A stretch of DNA of 64,000 nt, from contig JAEYSM010000043.1 of the NCBI GenBank assembly GCA_023434665.1, positions 1 through 64,000 of the forward strand, read 5' to 3'. The notes beneath the pieces were generated by a model, which ran no database searches, was not told the origin of the DNA, and was given only the letters and a program-made list of their open reading frames with translations. The translations under genes and the position numbers were made by a program. This stretch comes from Bacteroidota bacterium. GTDB lineage: Bacteria > Bacteroidota > Bacteroidia > Bacteroidales > Lentimicrobiaceae. This document shows positions 1 to 8,437 of this stretch, in pieces. The first letter of the stretch is position 1; each line of letters begins with the position of its first letter.

Positions 1-2199
1 GGAAACCCTTCGAGCAGTCATGATTATGGGCTGAAAACCAGAATGGCTGTTGAGCAGGCGAGAGAGCAGGTGGCTAAAATGATCGGATGTAGTCCGTCGG
101 AAATCGTGTTCACCGGTGGTGGAACGGAAGCCAATAATATGGCTATCAGGGGTGCTTCTTTCGCTAAACAGGGACATATCATAATTTCGGCTATAGAACA
201 TCCCGCGGTGACGGAAGTGGCTGATTATCTCAGGGGTTTTGGGATGGATATAAGCATTATCCCCGTGGATGGTTCCGGGACGGTGAACCCGGATAGCCTC
301 AGGTCGCTCATAAGGCCTGATACGGTGCTGGTTTCCGTGATGCATTCGAATAATGAGATCGGTACCATTCAGCCGATTAAGGAACTGGCGGCTATTGCAC
401 ATGAACACGGGATTCTGTTTCATACCGATGCGGCGCAGTCGGTTGGCAAGACCTCCATCAATGTGAAGGATCTGGGGGTTGATATGCTGAGTATTGCAGG
501 CCATAAGCTGTACGCGCCAAAAGGGGTGGGGGCGCTGTATGTGAGGAATGGCGTGAAGCTGCAGAAGCTGATGTATGGCGCTAACCATGAGCAGGACAGA
601 AGGCCGGGGACTGAAAATGTGCCTTATCTTGTGGCGCTTGGAATGGCTGCTGAACTGGTGACTATGAATCTGGAAGGGTATGCTGCCGCGATGAAGTGCT
701 CGCGTGATAACCTGGAGGTGGGATTGTTGAAGGAATTCCCTGATTTAAGGATCAACGGGCACCGCGATAACAGGCTGCCCAATACACTCAATGTTTGTTT
801 CAGGAACCTCGGTGCAGGAGCTATTATGCGAAATCTGGAAGGTGTGGCTGTGTCGGCAGGTGCTGCTTGTCATGCAGGTTCGGGAAAGTCGGGGACTTTA
901 CAGGCTTTGAATCTCCCGCCGGAGTATGCGCTGGGCGCTTTGAGAATTTCCACCGGGAGACATACTACGCAAGAGGAAGTGGAAGAGGCGTTGCAGAGAC
1001 TGGTTAAAGCCATCCGGGAAACCGGTAATGGAAAGTCCGCCCGGCAGGTTGTAAGGATTGCCGAACCGGAAATTGAAGCGGTAAGCAGTCATCCGAAGCA
1101 AGGTTTAGCCATAGTATCAGGCCACTGGGATGATAATGAAGAAAAGGAACCGGACAGTCAGCTAACCTACTCCTTAACATCTTATGCCTATGGAATGGGG
1201 TGTGGTTGCAAGATGCGCCCTGCTGATCTGGAGTTTATCCTGAAGGATATGACGAATGAAATAAGTGCCGACATTCTGGTGAACGCGGAGAGCCGTGATG
1301 ACGCAGCTGTGTATAAGATAAGTGATAATGAGGCGATTGTGGAGACGGTGGATTTTTTCACCCCGATGGTGGATGATGCGTACAGTTTTGGTGCTATTGC
1401 GGCGGCCAATGCTATCAGCGATATTTATGCCATGGGTGCAGAGCCTGCGTTTGCCTTGAACCTCGTGGCTTTCCCGGTTGACCGTCTGCCGCTGGATGTG
1501 CTGAGGGAAATTATGAGAGGGGCTTCCGATAAGGCTTCGGAGGCCGGGATACCTGTTTTAGGGGGACATTCCATTGAGGATTCGGGGGTTAAGTTCGGAA
1601 TGGTAGTGACCGGTCGTGTGAAACCGGATGACCTGGTGACAAATGCCGGAGCAAAAGTGGGCGATCTGCTGATTCTTACAAAGCCGCTTGGTAATGGCAT
1701 TCTGTCGAAAGCTTATAGAGAAGGCATGGATCTGCAGGAAGCTTACACGTTGGCTGTCAGGCAGATGGAGTCGCTTAATAAGCATGCAGCCTCGCTTATG
1801 AAGGAGTTTGGCGTGAATGCCTGCACCGATATTACAGGGTTCGGTCTGGCGGGCCACCTGCATGAAATGGCGGCTGCTTCGGAGGTGGATGCGGTGATCT
1901 ATTACGATAAGCTGCCGGTTTTGCCAATGGCGGAGAAAATGAGTATGCTTGGAATGGTGCCCGGAAGTACAGAGGCAAATATTTCATTTGCAGGTGACTG
2001 GGCCGATTTATCCGCTTTGACGATGAACCAGAAAGCCATTGTATGTGATGCACAGACTTCGGGAGGGCTGTTGTTGAGTCTGCCTGCTGAAATGGCTGCG
2101 CCAATGGTCAGGGCGTTGCAGGATAAGAATATGGATGCTAGGATCATAGGGGAGATGTCATCCCGGGGAACCGGTTACCTTAAGTTTTGTTTTTCATGA
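1..2199 (+). CDS. selD: Cysteine desulfurase (NifS/IscS-like)-selenophosphate synthetase (SelD) fusion, 5' partial
   Basis: One unbroken frame enters from the left edge. Codons from base 1 read GNPSSSHDYG, the N-terminal hallmark of class V cysteine desulfurases, so the true start lies outside the window and the first Met (base 43) is internal. Counting from that Met: the PLP lysine is Lys155 (AGHKLYAPKG), the persulfide/selenide cysteine is Cys276 (GAACHAGSG), and a linker runs about 331-374. SelD then starts with YGMGCGCKM, giving catalytic Cys387 (TGT, not a Sec TGA codon) and Lys390, followed by DDAAVYK and VDFFTPMVDD nucleotide/metal motifs. The N-domain would release selenium from selenocysteine and the C-domain would make selenophosphate from selenide and ATP, in the cytosol. 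NifS-SelD fusions are known but uncommon. No selA, selB, tRNA-Sec or mnmH is in view, so the end use (Sec or selenouridine) is open. The stop overlaps the pbpC ATG (ATGA). Confidence 0.93.
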   Translation, partial: GNPSSSHDYGLKTRMAVEQAREQVAKMIGCSPSEIVFTGGGTEANNMAIRGASFAKQGHIIISAIEHPAVTEVADYLRGFGMDISIIPVDGSGTVNPDSLRSLIRPDTVLVSVMHSNNEIGTIQPIKELAAIAHEHGILFHTDAAQSVGKTSINVKDLGVDMLSIAGHKLYAPKGVGALYVRNGVKLQKLMYGANHEQDRRPGTENVPYLVALGMAAELVTMNLEGYAAAMKCSRDNLEVGLLKEFPDLRINGHRDNRLPNTLNVCFRNLGAGAIMRNLEGVAVSAGAACHAGSGKSGTLQALNLPPEYALGALRISTGRHTTQEEVEEALQRLVKAIRETGNGKSARQVVRIAEPEIEAVSSHPKQGLAIVSGHWDDNEEKEPDSQLTYSLTSYAYGMGCGCKMRPADLEFILKDMTNEISADILVNAESRDDAAVYKISDNEAIVETVDFFTPMVDDAYSFGAIAAANAISDIYAMGAEPAFALNLVAFPVDRLPLDVLREIMRGASDKASEAGIPVLGGHSIEDSGVKFGMVVTGRVKPDDLVTNAGAKVGDLLILTKPLGNGILSKAYREGMDLQEAYTLAVRQMESLNKHAASLMKEFGVNACTDITGFGLAGHLHEMAAASEVDAVIYYDKLPVLPMAEKMSMLGMVPGSTEANISFAGDWADLSALTMNQKAIVCDAQTSGGLLLSLPAEMAAPMVRALQDKNMDARIIGEMSSRGTGYLKFCFS

Positions 2200-4700
2200 A
2201 GATGCCGCGTGTGAGGAGAAGGACCTGGGTGGTGGCGGTGGCCGGCATTTTGATCGTGCCGGTGTTGCTGTTGCTTGTGCTCGACCTTATATTCCCGCTT
2301 CCGGCGATGGTAAGTGATTATTCTACCGTGGTTTACTCGAGAAACGGGGAACTGTTGCATGGATTTTTAAATGAGGATGATAAATGGAGAATAAGGGCTG
2401 ATTATGAGGATATTTCGGAGGACCTGAGGGATGCCATCGTCTTGAAGGAGGACAGGTATTTCTTTTACCATCCGGGCATAAATCCACTGTCGGTGGTACG
2501 CGCAGGCTGGAATAACATGATTAAGGGCAGAAGGACCTCAGGCGCATCGACCATTACAATGCAGCTGGCGCGATTGACGGAACCTGCACCGCGCACTTTG
2601 GTGAATAAAATAAGGGAGAGTTTCAGGGCGCTTCAGTTTGAACTGCATTATTCGAAGAAGGAAATTCTGGCGATGTATCTGAATATTCTGCCATATGGCG
2701 GTAATATTGAGGGGGTTAAGTCGGCCTCACTCATTTACTTTAACCAGGAGCCTGATGAATTGAGTCCTGCCCAAATTGTCACGCTTACGGTCATTCCCAA
2801 CAATCCCAATTACTTGAATCCCGTCAATTCGGGCAACTTGCTGAGGGAAAGGGATAAGTGGCTGCAGAGGTTTTACAGGATGGGAATTTTTACTGAAGAG
2901 GAATTTGAGGACGCTAAGAATGAGGAGGTTGTGCTCGACAGGGTGCCGATACCACGGGAAGTTCCACATCTGGCGAGAAGATTGGTGAAAGGGAATTTAA
3001 CGGGTGGATTTTCAAGTAGGAACTTAGGAGGGTACTCAGCTGGAAATTCTGCGGGTAATTCAAGTGCCGGCAATTCCGGTAGTGATCAGGTAAATGGCGG
3101 GCAAGGTTTCTCAGACCGGATTTATACTACAATTGACCAGAAAGTTCAGGTGCTGGCAGAGACGACTTTGAGCAATTATATCAGGTCACTGCGAACGATA
3201 GGAGTGACCAACGGGGCAGTGATCATCATTGATAACCGCACGATGGAAGTGGTTTCGTATGTAGGATCTGCGGGGTTTAATGAGACGGAATACAGCGGTC
3301 AGGTGGACGGGGTGCGTGCATTAAGGTCGCCGGGCTCGACACTCAAGCCTGCCTTGTATCTACTGGCATTCGACAAGGGATTGGTTTCGCCAAAGACAGC
3401 AGTTTCAGATGTGCCGGTCAATTTCAGTGGCTATCGTCCTGAGAATTACGATGAGAGCTATCGCGGCAAGGTAAGCATCGAAGAGGCTCTTGCGCTGTCG
3501 CTGAATGTGCCTGCCGTGGAACTGCTCGATGAACTGGGTGTCGCGGAGATGCAGTCGCTTCTCGAAAGAGCCGGGTTTAAATGGATCGCCAAAAACAAGA
3601 AAAAGACGGGTTTGTCGCTTATACTTGGCGGATGTGGCACTACACTGGAGGAACTGGCGGGACTTTATGCAGCGTTCAGTAATAAAGGTGTATGGAACCC
3701 GCTGAAATTTACTACAAACAAGGGCATGGATAGGTTGGGTATAAAGAGCAAAAATGAGGGTTTTAGAGATCAGGCAGGTAAAGTTCATATGGATGGGGGC
3801 TCAGGGGTGAAAAACGTGGGAATTAAGATCTCATCTCCTGGAAGTGCTTATATGATAACGCAGATCCTGACAGGGCTTAAGCGGCCCGATTTGCCTTTTG
3901 ATTATGTGGAAAGTGCGCAGTTGCCGATGATTGCATGGAAGACAGGCACTTCATATGGGAGACGTGATGCCTGGGCGGTGGGATATAATGCGGAATACAC
4001 GGTGGGCGTGTGGACGGGTAATTTCAACGGTAGGGGTGTGGCTGAATTAAACGGGACTGACTGCGCGGTACCAATTCTGTTCTCTATATTCAATCAGTTG
4101 GGTTCGAGGGAGTCAGACTGGTTCTTCCCGACAGAGGATACGGATTTCAGGTTGGTTTGCCAGGAAACGGGAATGGTGGCTGACACCTTTTGTCACAACC
4201 TGGTCATGGAGACTTACCTTCCGGGGATTTCGCCTTCTATCCGGTGCAACCATCTGAAGCCGGTCTTTACGAATGCTGCGGAGACCGTGGCATATTGTTC
4301 TGAGTGTATGCCTGAGAGCGGTTATAAGACCACCCTATATCCCAATTATAAGCCCGAAATGATCAATTACCTGGAGGAGCGGCATATTCCTTTTAAAAGG
4401 ATACCCGGGCACAACGCAAACTGCACGGCAATCAGGACGGAAGAGGGACCAAGGATCACTTCACTGACAAATGGGGCTGAGTACCTGATTTTTGCCGGCA
4501 GGAAGCAGAAACTGGCATTGAAGTGTCAGCCGGAAAATGGTGTGAGGACCGTTTACTGGTACATCGACGGAAAATTCCTTGAAAAGAGTGACCCGACGGA
4601 AACGGTGTATTTTGAGGCCACAAAGGGGAGATATTCAATCACCTGCTCTGATGACAGGGGCCAGACTTCAACGATTGGCATTGTTGTTACGGTAATATAG
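2196..4700 (+). CDS. pbpC: Penicillin-binding protein 1C (bifunctional transglycosylase/transpeptidase)
   Basis: The protein has 834 residues and builds peptidoglycan at the outer face of the inner membrane. ATG 2196 is chosen because it overlaps the upstream stop as ATGA; an in-frame TTG at 2187 is a weaker option. A membrane anchor spans about residues 10-33. A GT51 glycosyltransferase domain follows, with catalytic Glu85 in KEDRYFFYHPG. The transpeptidase domain has the SxxK serine Ser381 (SPGSTLKP), SLN at 435-437 and KTG at 582-584. A C-terminal BiPBP_C domain ends the protein, which is the PBP1C architecture. Unusual: a Gly/Ser/Asn-rich insert with repeated SAGNS units (about 268-305) separates the two catalytic domains. 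Coupling to a selenium gene has no obvious functional logic. The G-rich composition resembles the preceding gene more than those downstream. Confidence 0.93.
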   Translation: MKMPRVRRRTWVVAVAGILIVPVLLLLVLDLIFPLPAMVSDYSTVVYSRNGELLHGFLNEDDKWRIRADYEDISEDLRDAIVLKEDRYFFYHPGINPLSVVRAGWNNMIKGRRTSGASTITMQLARLTEPAPRTLVNKIRESFRALQFELHYSKKEILAMYLNILPYGGNIEGVKSASLIYFNQEPDELSPAQIVTLTVIPNNPNYLNPVNSGNLLRERDKWLQRFYRMGIFTEEEFEDAKNEEVVLDRVPIPREVPHLARRLVKGNLTGGFSSRNLGGYSAGNSAGNSSAGNSGSDQVNGGQGFSDRIYTTIDQKVQVLAETTLSNYIRSLRTIGVTNGAVIIIDNRTMEVVSYVGSAGFNETEYSGQVDGVRALRSPGSTLKPALYLLAFDKGLVSPKTAVSDVPVNFSGYRPENYDESYRGKVSIEEALALSLNVPAVELLDELGVAEMQSLLERAGFKWIAKNKKKTGLSLILGGCGTTLEELAGLYAAFSNKGVWNPLKFTTNKGMDRLGIKSKNEGFRDQAGKVHMDGGSGVKNVGIKISSPGSAYMITQILTGLKRPDLPFDYVESAQLPMIAWKTGTSYGRRDAWAVGYNAEYTVGVWTGNFNGRGVAELNGTDCAVPILFSIFNQLGSRESDWFFPTEDTDFRLVCQETGMVADTFCHNLVMETYLPGISPSIRCNHLKPVFTNAAETVAYCSECMPESGYKTTLYPNYKPEMINYLEERHIPFKRIPGHNANCTAIRTEEGPRITSLTNGAEYLIFAGRKQKLALKCQPENGVRTVYWYIDGKFLEKSDPTETVYFEATKGRYSITCSDDRGQTSTIGIVVTVI

Positions 4701-4704
4701 GGCT

Positions 4705-4718
4705 GAATGCTGACTGCT
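4705..4718 (+). repeat. Two-unit heptamer repeat (GAATGCT-GACTGCT)
   Basis: Two 7-nt units lie between the pbpC stop and the ychF promoter. The same heptamer family occurs seven times at 5874-5922 on the other side of ychF and in short form around rnz (21016-21022, 21999-22012). Confidence 0.5.
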
Positions 4719-4724
4719 TTTCAC

Positions 4725-4732
4725 TATCTTTG
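4725..4732 (+). promoter_or_regulatory. Bacteroidota -7 element upstream of ychF
   Basis: TATCTTTG matches TAnnTTTG and lies 31 nt before the ychF ATG. No clear TTG -33 element is visible at 19-22 nt spacing. Confidence 0.5.
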
Positions 4733-4763
4733 CAGCTGAATTATCAACGAATTTTCCAAAACA

Positions 4764-5861
4764 ATGGCATTAAAATGTGGAATCGTCGGACTGACCAACA
4801 TTGGCAAAACGACATTATTTAACTGCATCTCCAACACAAAAGGGCAAACATCCAACTTCGCTTACAGCACCAACAAGTCGAATATCGGCCAGATTATCGT
4901 TCCCGATAAGAGGTTGTATGAAATCGACAAGTTGATAAAGTCGGCCAGGGTAGTGCCGGTGACCGTAGAGATCGTTGATATTCCGGGGCTGGCGAAAGGT
5001 GCCAGCCAGGGTGAGGGTGTCGGTAACAAGTTCCTTGCTGATATCCAGCAGACAGATGCGATCATTCATGTGCTGAGATGTTTTGATGACGACAACCTGC
5101 CTCATGTGGAAGGGTCGGTCTATCCTGCCCGCGATAAGGAAATCGTTGACCTTGAATTACAGATCCGCGATCTCGACCTGGTGGAGCGTAAGATTGTAAG
5201 AATGGAGAAGATTGCCAAGAGTGGCGACAAAGAAGCCAAAAAGAATATTGAAGTGCTTGAATCAGTGAAGGCTCATCTGGAAAACTTTAAATCGGTCCGT
5301 TCCCTCGATCTGGATGAAAATTCCGCCAGGGTGCTCGATGATATGTTCTTATTGACTGCAAAACCGGTTATTTATGTGTGCAACGTGGATGCTGATTCAG
5401 CGGTGAGCGGCAACAAGTACGTGGAGCAGGTGAAAGATGCCGTTAAAGAAGAAAATGCTGAAGTGCTGATCATTGCCGGTGCACTGGAGGCTGAGATAGC
5501 CGAACTGGAGAGCGAAGAAGACCGGCAGGCATTTCTTGAAGATGCCGGATTGAAAGAACCCGGTGTGAATAAATTGGTAAGATCGGCCTATAATATTCTG
5601 AATCTGATGTCATTCTTTACAGCCGGACCGAAAGAAGTGAGAGCCTGGACCATCAAAAAGGGAATGACAGCTCCACAAGCAGCTGGTGTCATTCACAGTG
5701 ACCTCGAAAGAGGCTTTATCAGAGCCGAGGTAATGAAGTACGATGATTTTATCCACTACAAGACAGAACATGCCTGCCGTGAAGCCGGAAAGCTCTATGT
5801 GGAGGGTAAGAATTATATTGTGGATGATGGCGATATTATGCACATCAGGTTTAATGTGTAG
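4764..5861 (+). CDS. ychF: Redox-regulated ATPase YchF (Obg-like)
   Basis: The protein has 365 residues, the usual YchF length. The N-terminal TRAFAC G-domain shows a P-loop GLTNIGKTTLFN and switch II DIPGLAKGASQGEG. A coiled-coil helical insert follows (about 125-200), and a C-terminal TGS domain ends in DDGDIMHIRFNV. YchF/OLA1 proteins bind ribosomes, prefer ATP to GTP and modulate translation and stress responses. The family's NxxE specificity motif reads NVDA here, so Ala sits where Glu is usual. This is a small deviation that might alter nucleotide choice. The gene stands alone, with its own candidate promoter and heptamer repeats on both sides. Confidence 0.95.
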   Translation: MALKCGIVGLTNIGKTTLFNCISNTKGQTSNFAYSTNKSNIGQIIVPDKRLYEIDKLIKSARVVPVTVEIVDIPGLAKGASQGEGVGNKFLADIQQTDAIIHVLRCFDDDNLPHVEGSVYPARDKEIVDLELQIRDLDLVERKIVRMEKIAKSGDKEAKKNIEVLESVKAHLENFKSVRSLDLDENSARVLDDMFLLTAKPVIYVCNVDADSAVSGNKYVEQVKDAVKEENAEVLIIAGALEAEIAELESEEDRQAFLEDAGLKEPGVNKLVRSAYNILNLMSFFTAGPKEVRAWTIKKGMTAPQAAGVIHSDLERGFIRAEVMKYDDFIHYKTEHACREAGKLYVEGKNYIVDDGDIMHIRFNV

Positions 5862-5873
5862 GATTCTTGATAT

Positions 5874-5922
5874 GACTGCTGAATGCCAACCGCTGACTGC
5901 TGACCGCTGACCGCTGAATGCT
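5874..5922 (+). repeat. Seven-unit heptamer tandem repeat (GAcyGCT family)
   Basis: Seven consecutive 7-nt units fill the spacer between the convergent ychF and DUF2279 genes. In order they are GACTGCT, GAATGCC, AACCGCT, GACTGCT, GACCGCT, GACCGCT and GAATGCT. No ORF or hairpin with a T-tract is associated. Confidence 0.75.
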
Positions 5923-5927
5923 AATTC

Positions 5928-7046
5928 TCAGAAATATACCGGATAAAATTTCAATCCCTTTTTACTGAATTCGACTGCGGGCATGGGGATTTTTATGAAA
6001 CTGACTGCCTTGAGGAGGATCTTTAAGTATTTGTTACGAATGTTGAGTTTTGTAAGGTCGATGTCGGGTGAGAGATAAAATTGGGAGTATCTTTCGTAAG
6101 GCGGTATAGGGATTCCATTGAAATACAAGGGATTGGATACTGCACCGGTCATTCCGGTTGCACTATATCCTACGGCTATGCTCAGCCAGTCGGGTATTTT
6201 TGAGTCATCATGCAGGAATGACTTAACGTTGCCGGTTATCCAGTAGGTTTGTCCGTTGTAATCTTTTAAAGCGCTGTGTAATCCGTTCTTGCCTAACAGG
6301 TCGGGGCGGTATTGGGCGAAATCGGTGGGGTGGTACGACCATTTTAAGCCGATTCGCTGTTCTTGCCAGAGGAACTGTTGCGACAAGAAGAGTCCCACTC
6401 CTGCGGCATTGGCTACCACATCCCCGGGCGATGCGCCCCATCCTGCAGAAAAGCCATCGAAGATTTCGACTGTGGTGAGGTACGTGAGGCTCAGCAGTCC
6501 TCCTATGAGGGCCGATTTATTCCTGTTCATTCCTGTTTGTGCATAAAGCTCGCTGCCGATGTTTGTGATGTAGTAGGATGAGGTGAAATGGCCCATTTTG
6601 TCCATGAAAAGCCATTCGTTGTTATCGTTGATAAAATGGAAGCTGCTTTGGGGATAATCGGCATACCAGGCAAAATATAGTGCTGCTTGGGTTGAAATGT
6701 AAATTGTGCCGACGGCAACAGAAATGTTGATGAGCAGGTGTTTGTCTATTGAATCGGAACGATTGACGGAATCATTGACCTTGCTGAGGTCTCGAAGGCT
6801 GATTGATCTGTTAGGTTCTATTGAATCGCTATTCGTTGTGTCGTTCAGACAAACGGGAATCGGTGAGTGCTGAGGATTGTTTGAAATGAGTAAATTGCCA
6901 TGTAAGTTGGGTGAGGTAATCCCTGAGTTGGGTGAAGCAATTCCTGAGTCGGGTAAGACAATTGCTAAGTTGGGTGAAGCAATTCCCCCAATACAGGGGA
7001 ATAACAGTAACAGTATTATTGCCGGTATTTTAATGGCCGTGTGCAT
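5928..7046 (-). CDS. DUF2279 family exported protein
   Basis: The protein has 372 residues from ATG 7046. An in-frame TTG at 7055 would add three residues. A signal peptide (hydrophobic IPAIILLLLFPCIGG) is followed directly by four 7-residue repeats (GIASPNx type, bases 6906-6989). The conserved part begins near MDKMGHFTSSYYITNIGS and continues with DGFSAGWGASPGDVVANAAG, which is typical of DUF2279 (predicted periplasmic proteins related to YfiM). The Asp/His/Ser-rich stretch between membrane-like helices suggests an envelope location. Biochemical function is unknown. The start overlaps the upstream mutase gene by 17 nt, so it is probably the last gene of the dapF-GNAT-mltG-pgm run. Confidence 0.78.
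   Translation of the reverse strand: MHTAIKIPAIILLLLFPCIGGIASPNLAIVLPDSGIASPNSGITSPNLHGNLLISNNPQHSPIPVCLNDTTNSDSIEPNRSISLRDLSKVNDSVNRSDSIDKHLLINISVAVGTIYISTQAALYFAWYADYPQSSFHFINDNNEWLFMDKMGHFTSSYYITNIGSELYAQTGMNRNKSALIGGLLSLTYLTTVEIFDGFSAGWGASPGDVVANAAGVGLFLSQQFLWQEQRIGLKWSYHPTDFAQYRPDLLGKNGLHSALKDYNGQTYWITGNVKSFLHDDSKIPDWLSIAVGYSATGMTGAVSNPLYFNGIPIPPYERYSQFYLSPDIDLTKLNIRNKYLKILLKAVSFIKIPMPAVEFSKKGLKFYPVYF
6906..6989 (-). repeat. 4 x 21-nt in-frame tandem repeat within the DUF2279 gene
   Basis: Units lie at 6906-6926, 6927-6947, 6948-6968 and 6969-6989, each with a core close to GTTGGGTGAAGCAATTCC (plus strand). They encode a heptapeptide repeat just after the signal peptide. Units 2 and 4 are almost identical, which points to recent duplication. 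Confidence 0.85.
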
Positions 7047-8394
7047 AGGGCACAATATATGGCTGTAATACAGAATTGGCGAGTGTTGTTTTTTCGTGCA
7101 GAAGTTCCGGCGTTCTGGCCTCGATAAGCAAACGCAGATAGGGCTCGGTGTTTGAGGGTCTTATGTTGAACCACCACTGTTCGAATTCAATCCGATAGCC
7201 ATCGAAGTCCATCACCTTAACCGGCTTCCCGGTCATTTGCATGGTGCTGACCAGTTCTTCCATGGCGGTCTCTTTGTCCTCGATATGGAAGTTTAATTCC
7301 CCTGAGCCATGATAAACTGATAACTCTTTTATAAGCTTTGAAAGGGTAATCCCTTTATCGTGTGCTTTTTTGATCTCACCCAGGATTATCAGTGCTGCCA
7401 GATAGGCAGAATCGGAATAGTAGAAGTCGCGGAAGTAATAATGCCCTGCCAGTTCTCCTCCGAACAATCCGTCAATCTCTCTGAGTTTAAGTGCGGCATA
7501 AGCCCTGCCGACTCTCCATGTATGCATTTCAAAGCCCATGGATTCAATGCTTTCGGTGACCGACTTTGAAGTCCTGATGTCCTGTAGGCATTTTCCTGTC
7601 ATGCCCTGCGATGCAAAATATCTCCCGACCACGGCAATCATCATATCGGGTTGAATGAATGTACCGTTTTCGTCAACGAACATCACTCTGTCGGCATCCC
7701 CATCGAAGATCATCCCTATATCGCATTTGTTCTGGATGACTGCCTTTGACAGATCAACAATATTTTTTGCTTCGAGTGGGTTTGGTTCGTGATTGGGGAA
7801 GGTGCCGTCGATTTCGTCAAACAGATAAACGGGCGATTCGCCGAACAGTTCTTTAACAAGGAGCGACGACATGCCATTTGAGCAGTCGATGGCAATCTTT
7901 AATCCGCTGAGGTCGGTTGTATATGGTTGAAGGAACTCCAGGTATTCCTTCTTAAAGCTGAATTCTGTAATCTCTCCTTTGTGATCTGCCGGCTTTACTT
8001 CAAGGATTTCGGCTTTGTGTAGCAGTTCTTTCAGTCCTGTATCAAACCCGACAGGCAAAGCATCTTTACGCGAAATTTTCAGGCCATTATATGAAGCGGG
8101 GTTGTGCGAAGCAGTGATCATCACCGACCCGGGATAGTTGAATTTGGCGGTTGCCCAATAGATCATGGGGGTGGTTGATAATCCACTGTAATGGACATCA
8201 GCACCGGCATCAGTAATGCCACGTGACAGGTGCCAGAATATTTCCTTTGAAGATACCCTTGCATCCATTCCAATCAGTATTTTATCGGCGTCAAGTAATC
8301 CCGGAAGGAAATATCCGATTTTATAAACATCAGATGCGTTAAAGTCCTTATCGTAAATGCCTCTTATATCGTAAGCTTTGAATGCCTTTTTCAT
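7030..8394 (-). CDS. manB: Phosphomannomutase/phosphoglucomutase
   Basis: The protein has 454 residues and belongs to the alpha-D-phosphohexomutase family. All four signature loops are present: the phosphoserine loop VMITASHNPASYNG, the Mg-binding loop DGDADR, the sugar-recognition loop GGELAGHYYF and the phosphate-binding loop RPSNTEPYLRLLIEA. It should interconvert hexose 1- and 6-phosphates (mannose and/or glucose) in the cytosol for nucleotide-sugar, glycan and storage metabolism. The sequence does not decide between mannose and glucose preference. It sits 43 nt downstream of mltG and overlaps the DUF2279 gene, consistent with an envelope-biogenesis operon. Confidence 0.92.
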   Translation of the reverse strand: MKKAFKAYDIRGIYDKDFNASDVYKIGYFLPGLLDADKILIGMDARVSSKEIFWHLSRGITDAGADVHYSGLSTTPMIYWATAKFNYPGSVMITASHNPASYNGLKISRKDALPVGFDTGLKELLHKAEILEVKPADHKGEITEFSFKKEYLEFLQPYTTDLSGLKIAIDCSNGMSSLLVKELFGESPVYLFDEIDGTFPNHEPNPLEAKNIVDLSKAVIQNKCDIGMIFDGDADRVMFVDENGTFIQPDMMIAVVGRYFASQGMTGKCLQDIRTSKSVTESIESMGFEMHTWRVGRAYAALKLREIDGLFGGELAGHYYFRDFYYSDSAYLAALIILGEIKKAHDKGITLSKLIKELSVYHGSGELNFHIEDKETAMEELVSTMQMTGKPVKVMDFDGYRIEFEQWWFNIRPSNTEPYLRLLIEARTPELLHEKTTLANSVLQPYIVPYAHGH

Positions 8395-8437
8395 AGAATA
8401 AAATATGCTTCGTTAGTGGTTAGGTTTCCCGGTTGCG

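Noticed and set aside
43..2199. CDS beginning at the ATG at base 43
   Set aside because: Codons 1-42 encode the conserved GNPSSSHDYG segment, so the gene enters from outside.
3405..3788. Antisense ORF of 127 codons inside pbpC
   Set aside because: It lies opposite a conserved coding region and has no family features; it is a shadow frame.
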